From Oryzias latipes (Eukaryota; Chordata; Actinopteri; Beloniformes; Adrianichthyidae), in assembly GCF_002234675.1 (NCBI RefSeq), contig NC_019875.2:22066299-22130298 (forward strand): 64,000 bases of DNA. The letters are read 5' to 3'. Under the pieces are notes generated by a model, which saw only the letters and a program-made list of their open reading frames with translations, had not been told where the DNA came from and made no database searches. Below, in pieces: positions 1 through 10,800 of this stretch; position 1 is the first letter of the stretch; each line of letters starts with the position of its first letter. A program made the position numbers and the translations under genes.

Positions 1-613
1 AACAAAGTTTATGAGTCACTCTTTTTTAGAAGTTCACAATGAACTCAAGAAGACTGCTGATAGCTGGCGAGAGGAAACTATACTTCATGGGCCTAAAGGG
101 TCCACGAGTCATTTACTGTAATTGTTTCTTTTAGTAGAGTACTTCACTCCTACCATTTCCCTTTGCTTTCCCCGAGGTCGGAGCCGACACTAAGAGGCTA
201 TTCAGAAACAGCAGGAAGTCTTTTCCTGTGAGTTTAAAATTAGCAACAGACCAGGTAAAAATATATGTTTTTTGAAAAACAAGATGTGGCGAAATCATGT
301 TCTTTACCTCAGTTTTAGCAACAAATATGCAGACGTCATTAGTTCAATCATTAAGATTAATCATCTCGGATGTATGAAAAGAACAAAAATTAAGTTTTCA
401 TTACATTTGAACGACTTAGCGGAAAATCTGACTCCTTAACAGAAAGGCAGGATTCTGGATGGACATCGTCATTTTATTTTGAAAAACACCTTCAGAACTG
501 ACATCTGTTAATTGAGGCAATAATTGAGCTGTGCTTGTCCCAAAGCCAGTCACTGTCTGTCATGATTCATTTGTCGGTTAAGCTACACTGAGGATAATAT
601 CGCAGGCTGCTGT
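1..613. other. No gene seen; left flank of the 12.9-kb element
   Basis: AT-rich DNA without a convincing reading frame, splice pair or repeat that I can name. It ends at the 8-bp duplication GTTTTTTT (614-621) that flanks the large inverted-repeat element. Confidence 0.5.
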
Positions 614-621
614 GTTTTTTT

Positions 622-1472
622 CAACCCAGTCTCATCCTAAAATGTGTAGTAGCTACATTTGTCCACATGGAAATGCGTGAGAGTTTTACAAAAACGCCCC
701 CTAAACTGTGAGGGGGATACGTTTCATTTTTCTATTCATTTTCTACGAGCCTTCTCAGGATCACGTGACTTTGGAGGTTTGGCCTGCCGTGAGCAAAAAA
801 CATGGCGGATGCATGTTCATTTTTCGGTGGAATATCCCATAAAACAAGATATTTTGAGGACTAATTTTTATTTTGACAACATTTCTAGTGAGAAATATAC
901 CATTTTCTTTTAAAATATGCTTTCATTTTGGACATACAGTTTGTAGTTTGCTTGTTTCGTTCAACTTTTTCTCCCAAAGGCTCTGTTACGTTGGAGAAAC
1001 ACGTTAACTTTCATTCATATCTGCAGACGTGCGCGTGGGTCACGTGACTAATATGATTCTCTTTTTTTCCGCAGAAAATGCCATAAAATAAGAGTGATTG
1101 TGGACTAATTTATTTTTGAAAACATTTCTAGCAGTATATATCCCCTTTATTTTCGTAATATTGCAGACATGAAGTTGTTTGTTTGTTACGTTCAACTTTT
1201 CCTCAAAGGATCTGAAAGCGTCTGATCTTTTCCATTCATATATGCGGGCTGACGTGGGTCACGTGACGTGCCTTTCTCTTTTTTTCCTGTGGAAAATCTC
1301 GTAAAAAGGTACGTTGCGATTTACTAATTTGTTTTATTTACATTTCTAGGGACCCGTGTATAGGTTCTCTCGTTCCGTGTTGCTGTTGCGGCGATCAGGC
1401 TATGATTGACATGTGACAACAAACCGGAAAAATGTTGAGTTCAGGGACGGACCAAAGAGTTCTTTAAATTGA
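622..1472 (+). repeat. Left terminal inverted repeat, with three diverged CACGTG-containing units
   Basis: This arm matches 12672-13535 in inverse orientation; the outer 500 bp is near-identical and the inner part more diverged with indels. Within it, a module recurs three times: a CACGTGAC site (762, 1041, 1260), a T-rich run, a '(A)TAAAA' block and a closing 'acatttctag' (near 880, 1125, 1340). The longest frame in it (659-913) has an equivalent in the other arm only because the DNA is repeated; it shows no protein character. Confidence 0.8.
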
Positions 1473-2397
1473 TTTTTCTGCATTTTAATTTATTTACACT
1501 ATGAGTCTAATGGTGTGTGATAAAAAAAACTATAAATATTATGATAAATGAGATGAAACAATTATTTTGATGGATTTTATAAAATATTAGGATCTATTAT
1601 ATTCTTTTTTCTTTAACTGTCAATTTTTTGACGTATCTCATATATTATAGTATTACAATGAAGTGCTCTAATTTATCTGTTAAAAAAGGTTTCATCACTG
1701 TTTCCTGTAGTAATTCTCAATAATGTTTTAAATAGGATATATTAAATAGGATATATTATCTAAAGTAAACAGGCTTCTAAGCCTTCAATTTGCCCCAATT
1801 GACATGAAGTGCGCATTTCGAAAAGCCAGTGAACGCAGCGTCATACGGGCACCCCCACCCCACTCCCCCGGAAACCCTCGGATGAACCCGCAGGAAGGCG
1901 CGCGGCTAAAGAACTCTTGGACAGCTGGAAGGTGGGCGATGCTTTGAACTTTTCTCTGTAGAAATGTAATGTTTAGATTTGGGAAACCAGAGATGGGTTT
2001 TTAGTAAAAACGTGTTGGCTGTTTAGGATAAACGTTGAATGACGAGGCGTTTTTCCATCTTAAATTTAAAAGGCCGCAGGATCACGGTGAAGGCCTCTTC
2101 TGTATAGAGGACGTGGGCGGAAACGTCACGTGGTCTCCGCAGAGGTAAGTTTCCTTTTGGGTCATTTAGCCAGAAACGGGGTCTGCAGCCCTTTAAACTG
2201 CTAAAGAGCCTTTCTAATGTCTCACTGTCCAGAACTCAGTAGGACACACAAGGTGTCTCTTCAGCGTTTAGAAAGTCAAACACTCATTTGCATTTATGTT
2301 ATTTTGGAAACTGGATAACTACTGGGGTTTACAAAAGCTTTTTTTTTACACATTGTAAATTTTATGTTGTTAGTACATCTCAGCCAGTATTTCTTTA
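1473..2397. other. Interior of the large element, no gene assigned
   Basis: AT-rich to 1780, then a more CpG-containing stretch (1800-2160) with donor-like sites AAG/GTGGGC (about 1931) and GAG/GTAAGT (about 2143) and another CACGTG (2127-2132). The word TCTTTA...GGTCC near 1447-1466 recurs inverted near 1906-1920. A decayed promoter or first exon of an element-borne gene is possible but unproven. Confidence 0.25.
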
Positions 2398-2875
2398 AGG
2401 GCCTATATCATGCAACATCAACGTTTTAAAATTTTAAAGTGTATTATAATGTTAATTCCTCACAAAAACTAATCCACAGCAGTATTTTGATCCATTCACG
2501 CATCTCTCAGCATTCCTCTGAAACCCTCTGAGCACCAGCCCCTCCCAATTCACAATAAGAGGGTCCTCACATTGTGACGTCATCATAAGTGAGGAGCAGC
2601 CTCTTCTAGGAAGAGCCTGTGCAGCTAAAACCGCCTCCAGGCTAACAGACACGCCCACTTTCTCAATGGAGCTAGTGGTGATCAGCAAAATGCTTTCATT
2701 GCACAATATTCACATCCATCTTTGCAAAAGTTTGGATGGAAGAAACGCAGAAACGCTGCAGACGCCGACTCTAGGTTGATGTCATGAAATAGGCGACACC
2801 CACAAGAAGAGAAAGGCGGAGCCTCAGAGATCGAGGAAATAGTTTATTCTAAATGGCTAGCATGGTATAGGCCCT
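2398..2875. mobile_element. MITE-like element with AGGGCCTATA terminal repeats
   Basis: The left end AGGGCCTATATCATGC and the right end GCATGGTATAGGCCCT (where the left end gives GCATGATATAGGCCCT) form imperfect terminal inverted repeats. The first 270 bp reappear, diverged, at about 31490-31755, so this is a dispersed family. No target duplication is clear; the flanks TTCTTTAA and TCTAAATT only resemble each other. The 84-residue frame on the minus strand (2452-2706) is not kept open in the second copy and is not treated as a gene. Confidence 0.55.
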
Positions 2876-3182
2876 CTAAATTGTGCGTATTGACCTCAAA
2901 TTGATTTTTTTAGGGTACGTTGTCAGGTTTAAAAAAATTCTTCATAAATGCTGGAATTTCTTAAAATATTGTGCATCACCGCTTGATAGATTATTGAAGC
3001 ATTATGGGTACTGTAGTCAGGAGCCTGGCACAGTAATACTTTGCTTCAACTGTTGAGTAGATCACCAAGTTGAGTAAAGTGTAAAGTTTGACTTATCTGA
3101 CTGTTATGTTTTGCGTGATGCGCTGTGTCGTCTGAAAAATAGGATATTTGTTTGAATTAAAAACATTTTTATTTTTTGTCAG

Positions 3183-3246
3183 AGAACCGCAAAGGGGGGG
3201 TCAAGGAGCCACATGTGGCTGTGGAGCCTCAGGCTGCAGACCCCTG
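3183..3246. mobile_element. End fragment of a hAT-type element
   Basis: The segment with GGAGCCACATGTGGCT and the terminal CAGACCCCTG matches the right end of the complete hAT-type element at 24891-25602 (GAGCCGCATGCGGCTC ... CCGACCCCTG). Only the terminal 60 bp or so are recognisable here. Confidence 0.5.
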
Positions 3247-3419
3247 GTCTAAACAGTTATGGCTGATTTGACTGACCACATGTATTTATCCTAGCATTGT
3301 CAACAAAGTTAAAGAGCCGCTCCAATGGAAGTCATGTTTTTAAGATCAAACATTTTTCTCTTTATTGAGAACATTAACAAAAATATAAACACATACACAA
3401 TAATATAAGATTAAAACTG

Positions 3420-3909
3420 TTTCTGAGTATTTATTCAAATCTCAATGGATCAGGAGAAGATGAAACTCATTGTCTCAAAAAGCTTATAGTTGTGACGCTC
3501 TAACTGCCATGAATGGGCCAAAGTCTCTACTCCGCTCCAATTCTGATGCATCCACTTGCAGACAAATACCGGTAGATCCATTAATGTCCTGAGTTCCCTT
3601 GTCTGAGCTGGTATCTGGCTCAAAAGTGTACACATGGATAGCTCCAATGTTGCTCATTGATTTTTTTTTTTTTGCTATGCTAATGTCGGCTAGGGCTTGT
3701 GAGGTGCTATAAGCTAGCGGGAGAGAGAATTAACAAACGGTTTATGGAAAATTAGCAGAGGCAAACATCTGCACCACAGCTCTGAGGTGAAATTCTTATG
3801 AGCTGCTGTGCTGCAGAAAAATGTCTTAAAAAAAACAAAATGATCGTAATTAAAAGAAACACTGGGAACGATTTTATAATAGCTAAAAATTCTGTTGGAG
3901 TGGGACTTA
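3420..3909 (-). repeat. P2X7-tail-like repeat, copy 1
   Basis: On the minus strand this repeats the family seen complete at 59170-59763: the terminal AAGTCCCACTC end is at 3909, the other end near 3420. The central frame, around 3450-3660, reads with the words FEPD, RLQVD and SEW seen in the other copies, but is damaged. The copy lies within the 12.9-kb element, so it inserted there or was carried along. Confidence 0.65.
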
Positions 3910-3929
3910 AAGTTCCACTCCAACAGAAT
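3889..3929. repeat. 41-bp near-perfect palindrome at a repeat terminus
   Basis: The terminal sequence of the P2X7-tail-like repeat (GTTGGAGTGGGACTT) is followed at once by its own inverse (AAGTTCCACTCCAAC), with arms extending from ATTCTG to CAGAAT. Two repeat ends appear joined head to head, centred near 3909. It would form a strong hairpin. Confidence 0.7.
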
Positions 3930-4596
3930 GTCTGATTCCTGATTCTTGTATGTGTGCATGTATGTATGTATATACATAAAAGAACCACATGTTTTTTTCC
4001 CTTTCCTCTCTCAGACTGGTCAGTTATTTGGAGACAACATGTACAAATAGTTCCTGGACTGATCTTCTGCTAACTTTGAGATGGAGAAGCTGTCAGGTTC
4101 ATCTGTTTCAGGGTCCTGCATGCTCTCCCTCCATGTTGGCTGTAGCAGTGGATGGAACTTGCTAAATGTACTGTTTTGAGAGCCAACTGGGGTGTGTAAA
4201 ATTCTTTTCCACCTACATTTTTGATGGTATAAATGTTTTTCTTATGTAAACTTTTCTGTTCTTTTAGGCTCAGTGGTTATTTGGAAGATGCGTTTTTGAC
4301 CAAAAACACTGTGGTGACCTCCTTTGTGAACTGCATTCATGGGGAAATAGAATATGTAAGGTTATTTTCATGGCCTCTTCCTTAAGAAAATGAACATGCC
4401 TGCATATATGTTTTATTGTATTTTGTGTCATATCATCATGTTAATTTACGACATTTATTTGTTTTGATAGAATCCTGGAGATGGGAGATGTGGAGCAGGT
4501 AAGTTTGTGGCAGCACCAGAGTCCTCCAACAAGTCTTCTGGCAAAGTAAATGAGGAAGGATCGCAGTCTGCCATCGTGGAGTTTTGCTGAAAGGCC

Positions 4597-4800
4597 TGAA
4601 CACGTTCCATCCATGCATCCATCTTCTTCCATTCATCAGGAACCAGGTTGTGAGGGCAGCAGTCTAAGCAAAGATGCCCACACTTCCCTCTCCTCCAGCT
4701 CCTCTTGGGGGACCCCGGGGCCAGCTGAGAGACGTAGTCTCCCCAGCGTGTCCTGGGTCTCCCTTAGGGCCTCTGCCCTTATTCCTGTTGGAGTTTTTTT
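4597..4800 (-). mobile_element. Fragment of a LINE 3' end
   Basis: The sequence running from CATCCATCTTCTTCC through GCAGCAGTCTAAGCA to GAGAGACGTAGTCTCC matches the 3' end of the LINE remnant at 19984-21090, in the same orientation (element on the minus strand). Only about 200 bp remain, with small deletions. Confidence 0.7.
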
Positions 4801-5368
4801 CTAACCCCTTATGTTTCAAAAGTTTGCAAACATACATTTTGGTTGAAATGATGAGGATCCGAGGATGAAATCAAGAAGGGACAACATCAGGGAAAGGGAC
4901 TGAACCGACTGAACCGACTGAACAGCTTCCTCTCTTCACCAGACACATGTTCCGAGTACATATGTGTCAAAAACTGGTAAATACTCATTGAAGATGCATC
5001 CTTTTTGTGTAGTTTGTTTTCTCAGTTTAATACATTTTGATCCTTTCATTCTGCACAGACATCCTCGCCGTTCAGGCCGGTGGCTGGAACAAGCGGAAGT
5101 CAGAAAAGCTGGAGCAGACGTGACCAGAATGATACCTCCAGGTAAAGACTGTGGTAATGTTGTAGATAAATGTTGGCTTGTTTCTTTCATGTTACTCTCA
5201 TGCTGTTGATGTGGAATATCTCTTGATTTCTTCAGTATTATTAATACATTAATCTCTTCCCACAAGGACCAATCAAAATGACCCAGAGAAAAACACTGAA
5301 GGGCTTTGTCTGAGCATCAGGAAAACAAGAATCAGCTGTCATCAACATATGGTAAAAATCTTTTGTAA

Positions 5369-5571
5369 CCCTTGTGCTATCTTGTGACCCCACCCTCACA
5401 TTGACGTGTTCTCCCTACCATGACAAAGGTGGATAAAGGTGGAAAGATTTCATGTAATCCATGGACACCAGTGAAGATCACAAATTATTGAAGAAAAAAG
5501 GTTCAGAGCACTGTCTAGTGGGTCTAGATGACCCAACTCCCAATGGTAAAGTGCCTAGGATAGCACAAGGG
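5369..5571. mobile_element. piggyBac-like MITE, copy 1
   Basis: A 203-bp element with terminal inverted repeats CCCTTGTGCTATC / GATAGCACAAGGG and flanks GTAA and TTAC, near the TTAA expected for piggyBac-type insertion. Further copies with the same ends lie at 28715-28912 and 40042-40246. It has no coding capacity. Confidence 0.8.
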
Positions 5572-5998
5572 TTACACTTTCTAAAGTTGTTGCATAACTG
5601 ATCAAGCATGATGTGATGGATTGCAGGTTATGGTGCCATGGTAAAGAACTAAAGGCTCTATGATGTCATGCTGCTGACCAGACTGTGGTTGGTGAAGTCC
5701 AGCAGCACTGCAGGTCCTTGAAGTGTGGTTGAAGAGCTCTCCTCCCAGCTTTTGGATGGTTCTGCCCCACACAGCCAGGAGGTTTCTCTTTGTGATCTGC
5801 ATGGATGTCCAGGGCTTGTGGCATTTATGTGTTTTCTTCTTCATTTCATTTTTAGGCAGCACAGAGTCATTGATGGAGAGAGAACATGAGGGACTAATTG
5901 TCTGCTGAGGAGGAGACTTTCTGCAGTTCAAGCCCCAGCTCCACCCCTAAAAAAAGGCTTATATGAAGGAAAACCTCATTTCATTTTTGTACCAATAA

Positions 5999-7069
5999 AT
6001 GACTTTTAATTGAAATGAGAGATTTTTTTCTGAACTGCACCAATGAAGGGTTTTTCAACCTAAATTTCAACAATTACATTGTTTTTTACCTCCGTTCAAG
6101 TTTCTACAACACTAGCTAAACATTTCAGTGCTCACACCTGTGCTGAAGACACTTCTCATTTTAACTCAAACGTTTGGCCTTTGATTTGTATGTCCAACAC
6201 CTTAGAATGAAACACTGACCTATTAAACTCATATAATGTGCTATGCATCTCCAAATCCTTTGTCAGGGTACAGACTACATTTTAATTGTAGCAAGACTGA
6301 AGTAAAATGTAACAAAATGACAATGAGTTATCTTAAATTAGGGGTAAATGACATGAGAAATTAAGAATATTAGAAGTGTGGAGAGAAATGTGTGTTTATC
6401 AGTATGTTAGCTGCAGGAAGGGTGCTGTCCTTGACACGTTCCTTTACTCAGACAGGATGACAGGTAGGGAAGGGGGTAGCCGATGATCTGCTCCAGTATC
6501 TTCAGCACAGAAGCTTCTGTTGCTCTTCTTCAGTTTGATCTGAGAGCCAGACCATGATACAGTTGGACTGGCTGAGCGGTAGGTTGCTAGCAGCTTCAGA
6601 CGTGCTGATGTGCTTGTTGATAACGTCCTGGATGTTAGGAAACCAAGTTAGATCAGCTGAGATGGGGATGCCCAGGAAAGGGAAGCTGTGAACCCTCCTC
6701 TGTGCCTACTATAGTCCAAGATGACTTTCATGGTCTTTTATTTGCCGATCAGCCTTACACTATACAGTTTCCGCACTTGTCTACAAAGTTCACCTCAGTG
6801 ACCTTTAATAAGTCTTTGTTATTGGCAAGTTAATTACTTATATCCAAGACATGGAGATGTGGGTCCAGTATGAGCAGGATTTGGGAAATGGCAGTTGCCA
6901 AGAACTCACATGAAGTTTCAAGGTTTTTCCCTTTATTTGGAGGAAAAAAAGTTTTTGTCCTTTGTTTGTTGTGCAGAATTGCAAACCTAGAAAGAAATCA
7001 AGTTGAAAGAATTTATATAAATGTATTTGCCCTTCTTTTGACCCTTCTACATCAAGAATATTTGGTGGC
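5999..7069. other. Interior of the large element, no gene seen
   Basis: AT-rich sequence with short chance frames only. I recognise no repeat or splice pair that I would defend. Confidence 0.4.
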
Positions 7070-7450
7070 TGTTGCTTGGCGACTGTGAGATCTCTCCATA
7101 GGATTGACATGGGCTGGGCCTCTCAATGACCTTGATATGATTGTTCTTCAGCCATTCCTTGGTTGCCTTGGCTGTAGGTTCTAGGTCACTAACCTGTTGG
7201 AAGACCCATTCATGACTGATTTGAAGGGTCCTGGCTTAAGGAGGGTAGGAAGTTCTCACTCAGGATTTTCCATTAATGGCTCCATCAACGTGGTGACGTA
7301 GCTCTGTGCAGAAAAATAGCCACAAAGCATAATGCTTCCACCTCCATGTTTGACAGTGGGGAAGCTGTTCTTGGGGTCATAGGTAGCAATTCTCTTCCTC
7401 CAAACCCAATGGTTGAGTTGATGCCAAAGAGCTCAGTTCTGAGCCAAACA
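7070..7450 (-). pseudogene. Tc1-type transposase remnant
   Basis: Read on the minus strand, pieces of a Tc1/mariner transposase follow each other: ELFGINST followed by a tract of frame changes, then a block reading [17 protein letters not shown], and finally LWRDLTVA where Tc1 proteins usually have NLWRDLKVAV. The DDE-region DNA is recognisable from about 7440 to 7070 but is cut by stops and frameshifts. The N-terminal DNA-binding part is missing. The copy is dead and lies inside the 12.9-kb element. Confidence 0.75.
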
Positions 7451-7744
7451 TTCCATTATGCAGAATAAACTGATAAAGCAAACCCTATTTTTCAGTGTGT
7501 GATTTTCATTTTTTCATAAATCTTGGGAAAATTTAGATGATAAAAGTAATAAATATATGAAAACAGTATAATACAGTAAATATGTAAATATTTGATGTGA
7601 TGAACAATGCTTATCTGATTTAGACCCAACATGGAATATTTTATATGACAGACACACATCAAGTTGTGTTATTTAATGCACGTAATTTAGACACAAATGA
7701 TAGAAATGTTAGGTTTATATGTCAAAGAGGCCATGTGAAAATTT

Positions 7745-7894
7745 TAGTGCAAATACGCATGCGTGCGCGCCGTGCACATTAAGCCACCCCACCCCCACGT
7801 ATCCGCGCGCCGGTCGGTGGGTGTTGGGCGTCAATAAAGGTAATCTGGTTGTCGCGCGTTCTGCATCTCTGCACGAGCTAAAGAAGTCTCAAAG
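7745..7894 (+). promoter_or_regulatory. CpG-rich patch with a donor site; possible promoter and first exon
   Basis: In otherwise AT-rich DNA this stretch is dense in CpG (GCATGCGTGCGCGCCG, CGCGCGCCGGTCGG) and ends at a good donor, AAAG/GTAAGA (7894/7895). It may be the start of a transcript belonging to the large element. There is no recognisable coding sequence. Confidence 0.3.
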
Positions 7895-10800
7895 GTAAGA
7901 AATGTAAACACAAGAGGCAGTAATGAAAATACTTTATGGTCATCTGAATGTATTTTCATCTGACAAATGAATGCAGCTGTTGTTATCACTGTGTGACGGC
8001 AGAGCGGTGCTGAAAAATACGGCCTCCATCGAGAGACTGAACGTAACACGACTGCAGGTTACTATGATCGTCATAGAAAAATGTATTAATTATTTGTTTC
8101 GACTGTATAGTTATTGTGGTGGAGCAGAGGAAGGGAGGTTTGTGAGAATCGGGGTTACATTAGCTAATGATTATGGCAGCGCTCGCGCCACCGCCGGTTT
8201 CCCGGCAAAAAAAGCAACAGTAATTTACTGACATATTAAAGTGTTATGATTGACCTATTTAGGGTTTTTCTCCAAATTTACACAAAAAACGTTGTAACAA
8301 CGATCATCTGGACTTGGTTTTGTAAATATTTTAAAACAGTCTCTGTCTCAGAGACCTGGACTGACTGACTCCTCCCCCTCACGTTCCAAACAGGAAGTAC
8401 CCGCTGGCTCCAAGGAGCCAAAATCCTGTAGACTTCTAAAGAGAAACAACAGCTGTTAGTTAGTCATTCTATGGGTCAGATTAACCATTCTTGTTGTGAT
8501 ACCCTTTTCAACATGTTTTTTCTAATTCCAGTTATTTGTTTTACAAAACTGTTTCTTTATCACAAGTTATTCAAATTATAGACTGACCAACAGATGCCTC
8601 AGTAATAGCATGTGCCACCTTGAATGTTTGTTTGACAAATTCCACCAAGCTCACTTTCAGTGGAAGCAGTGTGGACTTTCAACAAGCTTACTCCTGATTG
8701 GCGACAGTAGTTGCCATAGAATTGATACTCAGATCAATCACTGTCAACTGGCTCCAACGTGGTGACGTCTTTATCACAGAGAAACGACGACAGAATTGAA
8801 TTTGTTATGATGGATCTGGAAGGAAATGGGTGACGTCACACTCGCTCAGACCTTTTCTCTGATCCAGTCAAACTGCTTTTTTACCAGTTTTATTCCAGAA
8901 ATCATTTTGGATAAGAGGAAAGACATCTTCAGCTCAAAACCAAGTCTTCATGACCTTTTTTTATAACTTTTCTTTTTAAAATTCAGAAATAATAACCTGC
9001 ACATTCTTACAAAACTGTTAGACTTCAATTGCTACCTTAATTTAATTGTAAAACTAACAACCATTGTCATTAATATGGCAATATTTTCCCCAAATCTTAT
9101 CAGAATGGGGAACTGGACACAAAAATTCTGCTTTTCCTATTTTCAGCTGACTCTGCCACGAGGCTCGACAACTTCTTGCATCAACTGTGATCGCTGTGGC
9201 CACCAAAACATCCAAATGTAAGGCGGGCTACAAAGATTTCAGGCCAAAAGAGAACGCCTCACATGTGATGAAGTGTCTGTATTGGTATGTATTTACCATC
9301 TGTGACTCAGAGTCATTAACCAATTGTCGATCTGTTCACAGTGTTGTATGATAATTTAAATTTTGACGATGACGATACAAAAATTGCTGCCAAACCTGCC
9401 AAAAAGTCCCGCCTCTTACCACACACATGTTGTGCCCCCTAAGTTGCCTTAAGTTCCCTGATCAAGCAGAAACGTGCTTTGACTGGATGAAGGCCTTGTA
9501 TCAGGTATACTGGTAATAATAATTTTACATTCACCTCAGTCTGTTGTTGTTCCTCATTATTCATGGAAGCTTGATGACACCACATCTTCAATCTGCATAA
9601 ACTCTAGTTTGATTAGAAACTTTCATTTGTGAACCGTCAGCAGATCTGGTCATGTCTCACCAAAACAACCACACTAATCATTTTATCATTTTCATCCATT
9701 AAGGTTGGAAAAACCAGCAGCCCTCCAGTGCTTCAGCCGTCCAACCATCAACCGTTTCAGACATCCATCCTCCCACCACTTCAGCCCCACAGCCGTCCAC
9801 CAGTGTGCCAACTTCTGACATTTTACTATCCTGGTACAATCTTATTTTTCTGCACAGTTAGCAAAAATATGTTTTTTAAGATATTCCTGTGTTTTTTTAT
9901 CCTCAACAAATGTTTCTCCAAAGAAATGTGAAAATACAGAATTATTCATCTGGTGGTTATTTTTACACTTTTCCTCAAATCTTTAATAAGAAAGAAATAA
10001 TTCAGTTCAAGTTTACTTTAGCTTTTCTTTTTAATGGGCATTACAGTTGATATAAAACATATAACATGCAATTAATATGCTTTGTAGTTAAAAACATTTT
10101 ACACACTATTAAAAGATTCTATAAAATATTATTTAAAAAGAATCCTTTCCAAGAAAATGTTGACTACCGTATATCTTCCCATAGTAGCCCTGGCGTTTAT
10201 TCCATCACAGACAGAACAGTGATGGTTAATGGGTTTATTTTGCAGCAAAACTTCATCAAGAAATGTAGACAAACACCAGCAGATGAACATTTCAGGATTT
10301 ATTCAAATGATGAGAATATTGGATTGTGTTCTGATCAGCACTGGCTGTTGACGTTTCTTTTCTCCTTAAAGCATCAGCCTCCGTATCAAAAATCATGTTG
10401 GTTGTCATGAGGATCTCTTTCCTGGAGACACGCCCACCTTTCCGTCTTTGTGCAATAATTCATGTTCAAACCAGTTCTTCTAATTTGTCGCTTTTCTTTG
10501 CATTTCCACCAGTAAAAAGTAATACGACAAAATACTTGCAGAATTTGTAAAGATTTGGATTTTGTATTATTAATTTGCCTTTTTTAGTCTTTTATTATAA
10601 AATAACTATGCATTATTACTTTATTTTAACTAACACATTTATCTTAGTTCACAGTAGTCCTCTTAAACATCTCTTAAACAAGTTTACACTTTTCATCTTT
10701 CAGAATGCAGCCGTGTGATTGGAGGAAAAGATTAATATGCAATGAGGACATTTAAAGAAAAAAGGAGCAGTTTTTATTTTACATTATTACTATTTTAAAG

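Larger units (their letters stand above)
4268..5998 (+). other. Series of exon-like blocks ending in a poly(A) signal
   Basis: Blocks with good acceptor and donor sites lie at 4268-4355 (TTTTAG / GTAAGG), 4471-4498 (GATAG / GTAAGT), 5059-5141 (CTGCACAG / GTAAAG) and 5267-5351 (CACAAG / GTAAAA), and an AATAAA is at about 5992. The first two blocks share one open frame across the junction (29 then 9 codons), continuing 20-odd codons into the third before a stop. No domain is recognised. It may be a decayed gene of the large element, a lncRNA, or chance. A MITE (5369-5571) has since inserted between blocks. Confidence 0.25.

Noticed and set aside
659-913. An 84-codon frame found almost unchanged at 13244-13498
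   Set aside because: Its repetition is due to the inverted arms. It contains regulatory-looking words rather than protein-like sequence, and no other evidence supports translation.
10066-10410. A 114-codon frame in the large element
   Set aside because: It has AT-rich, low-information sequence, no family features and no clear promoter or splice context.
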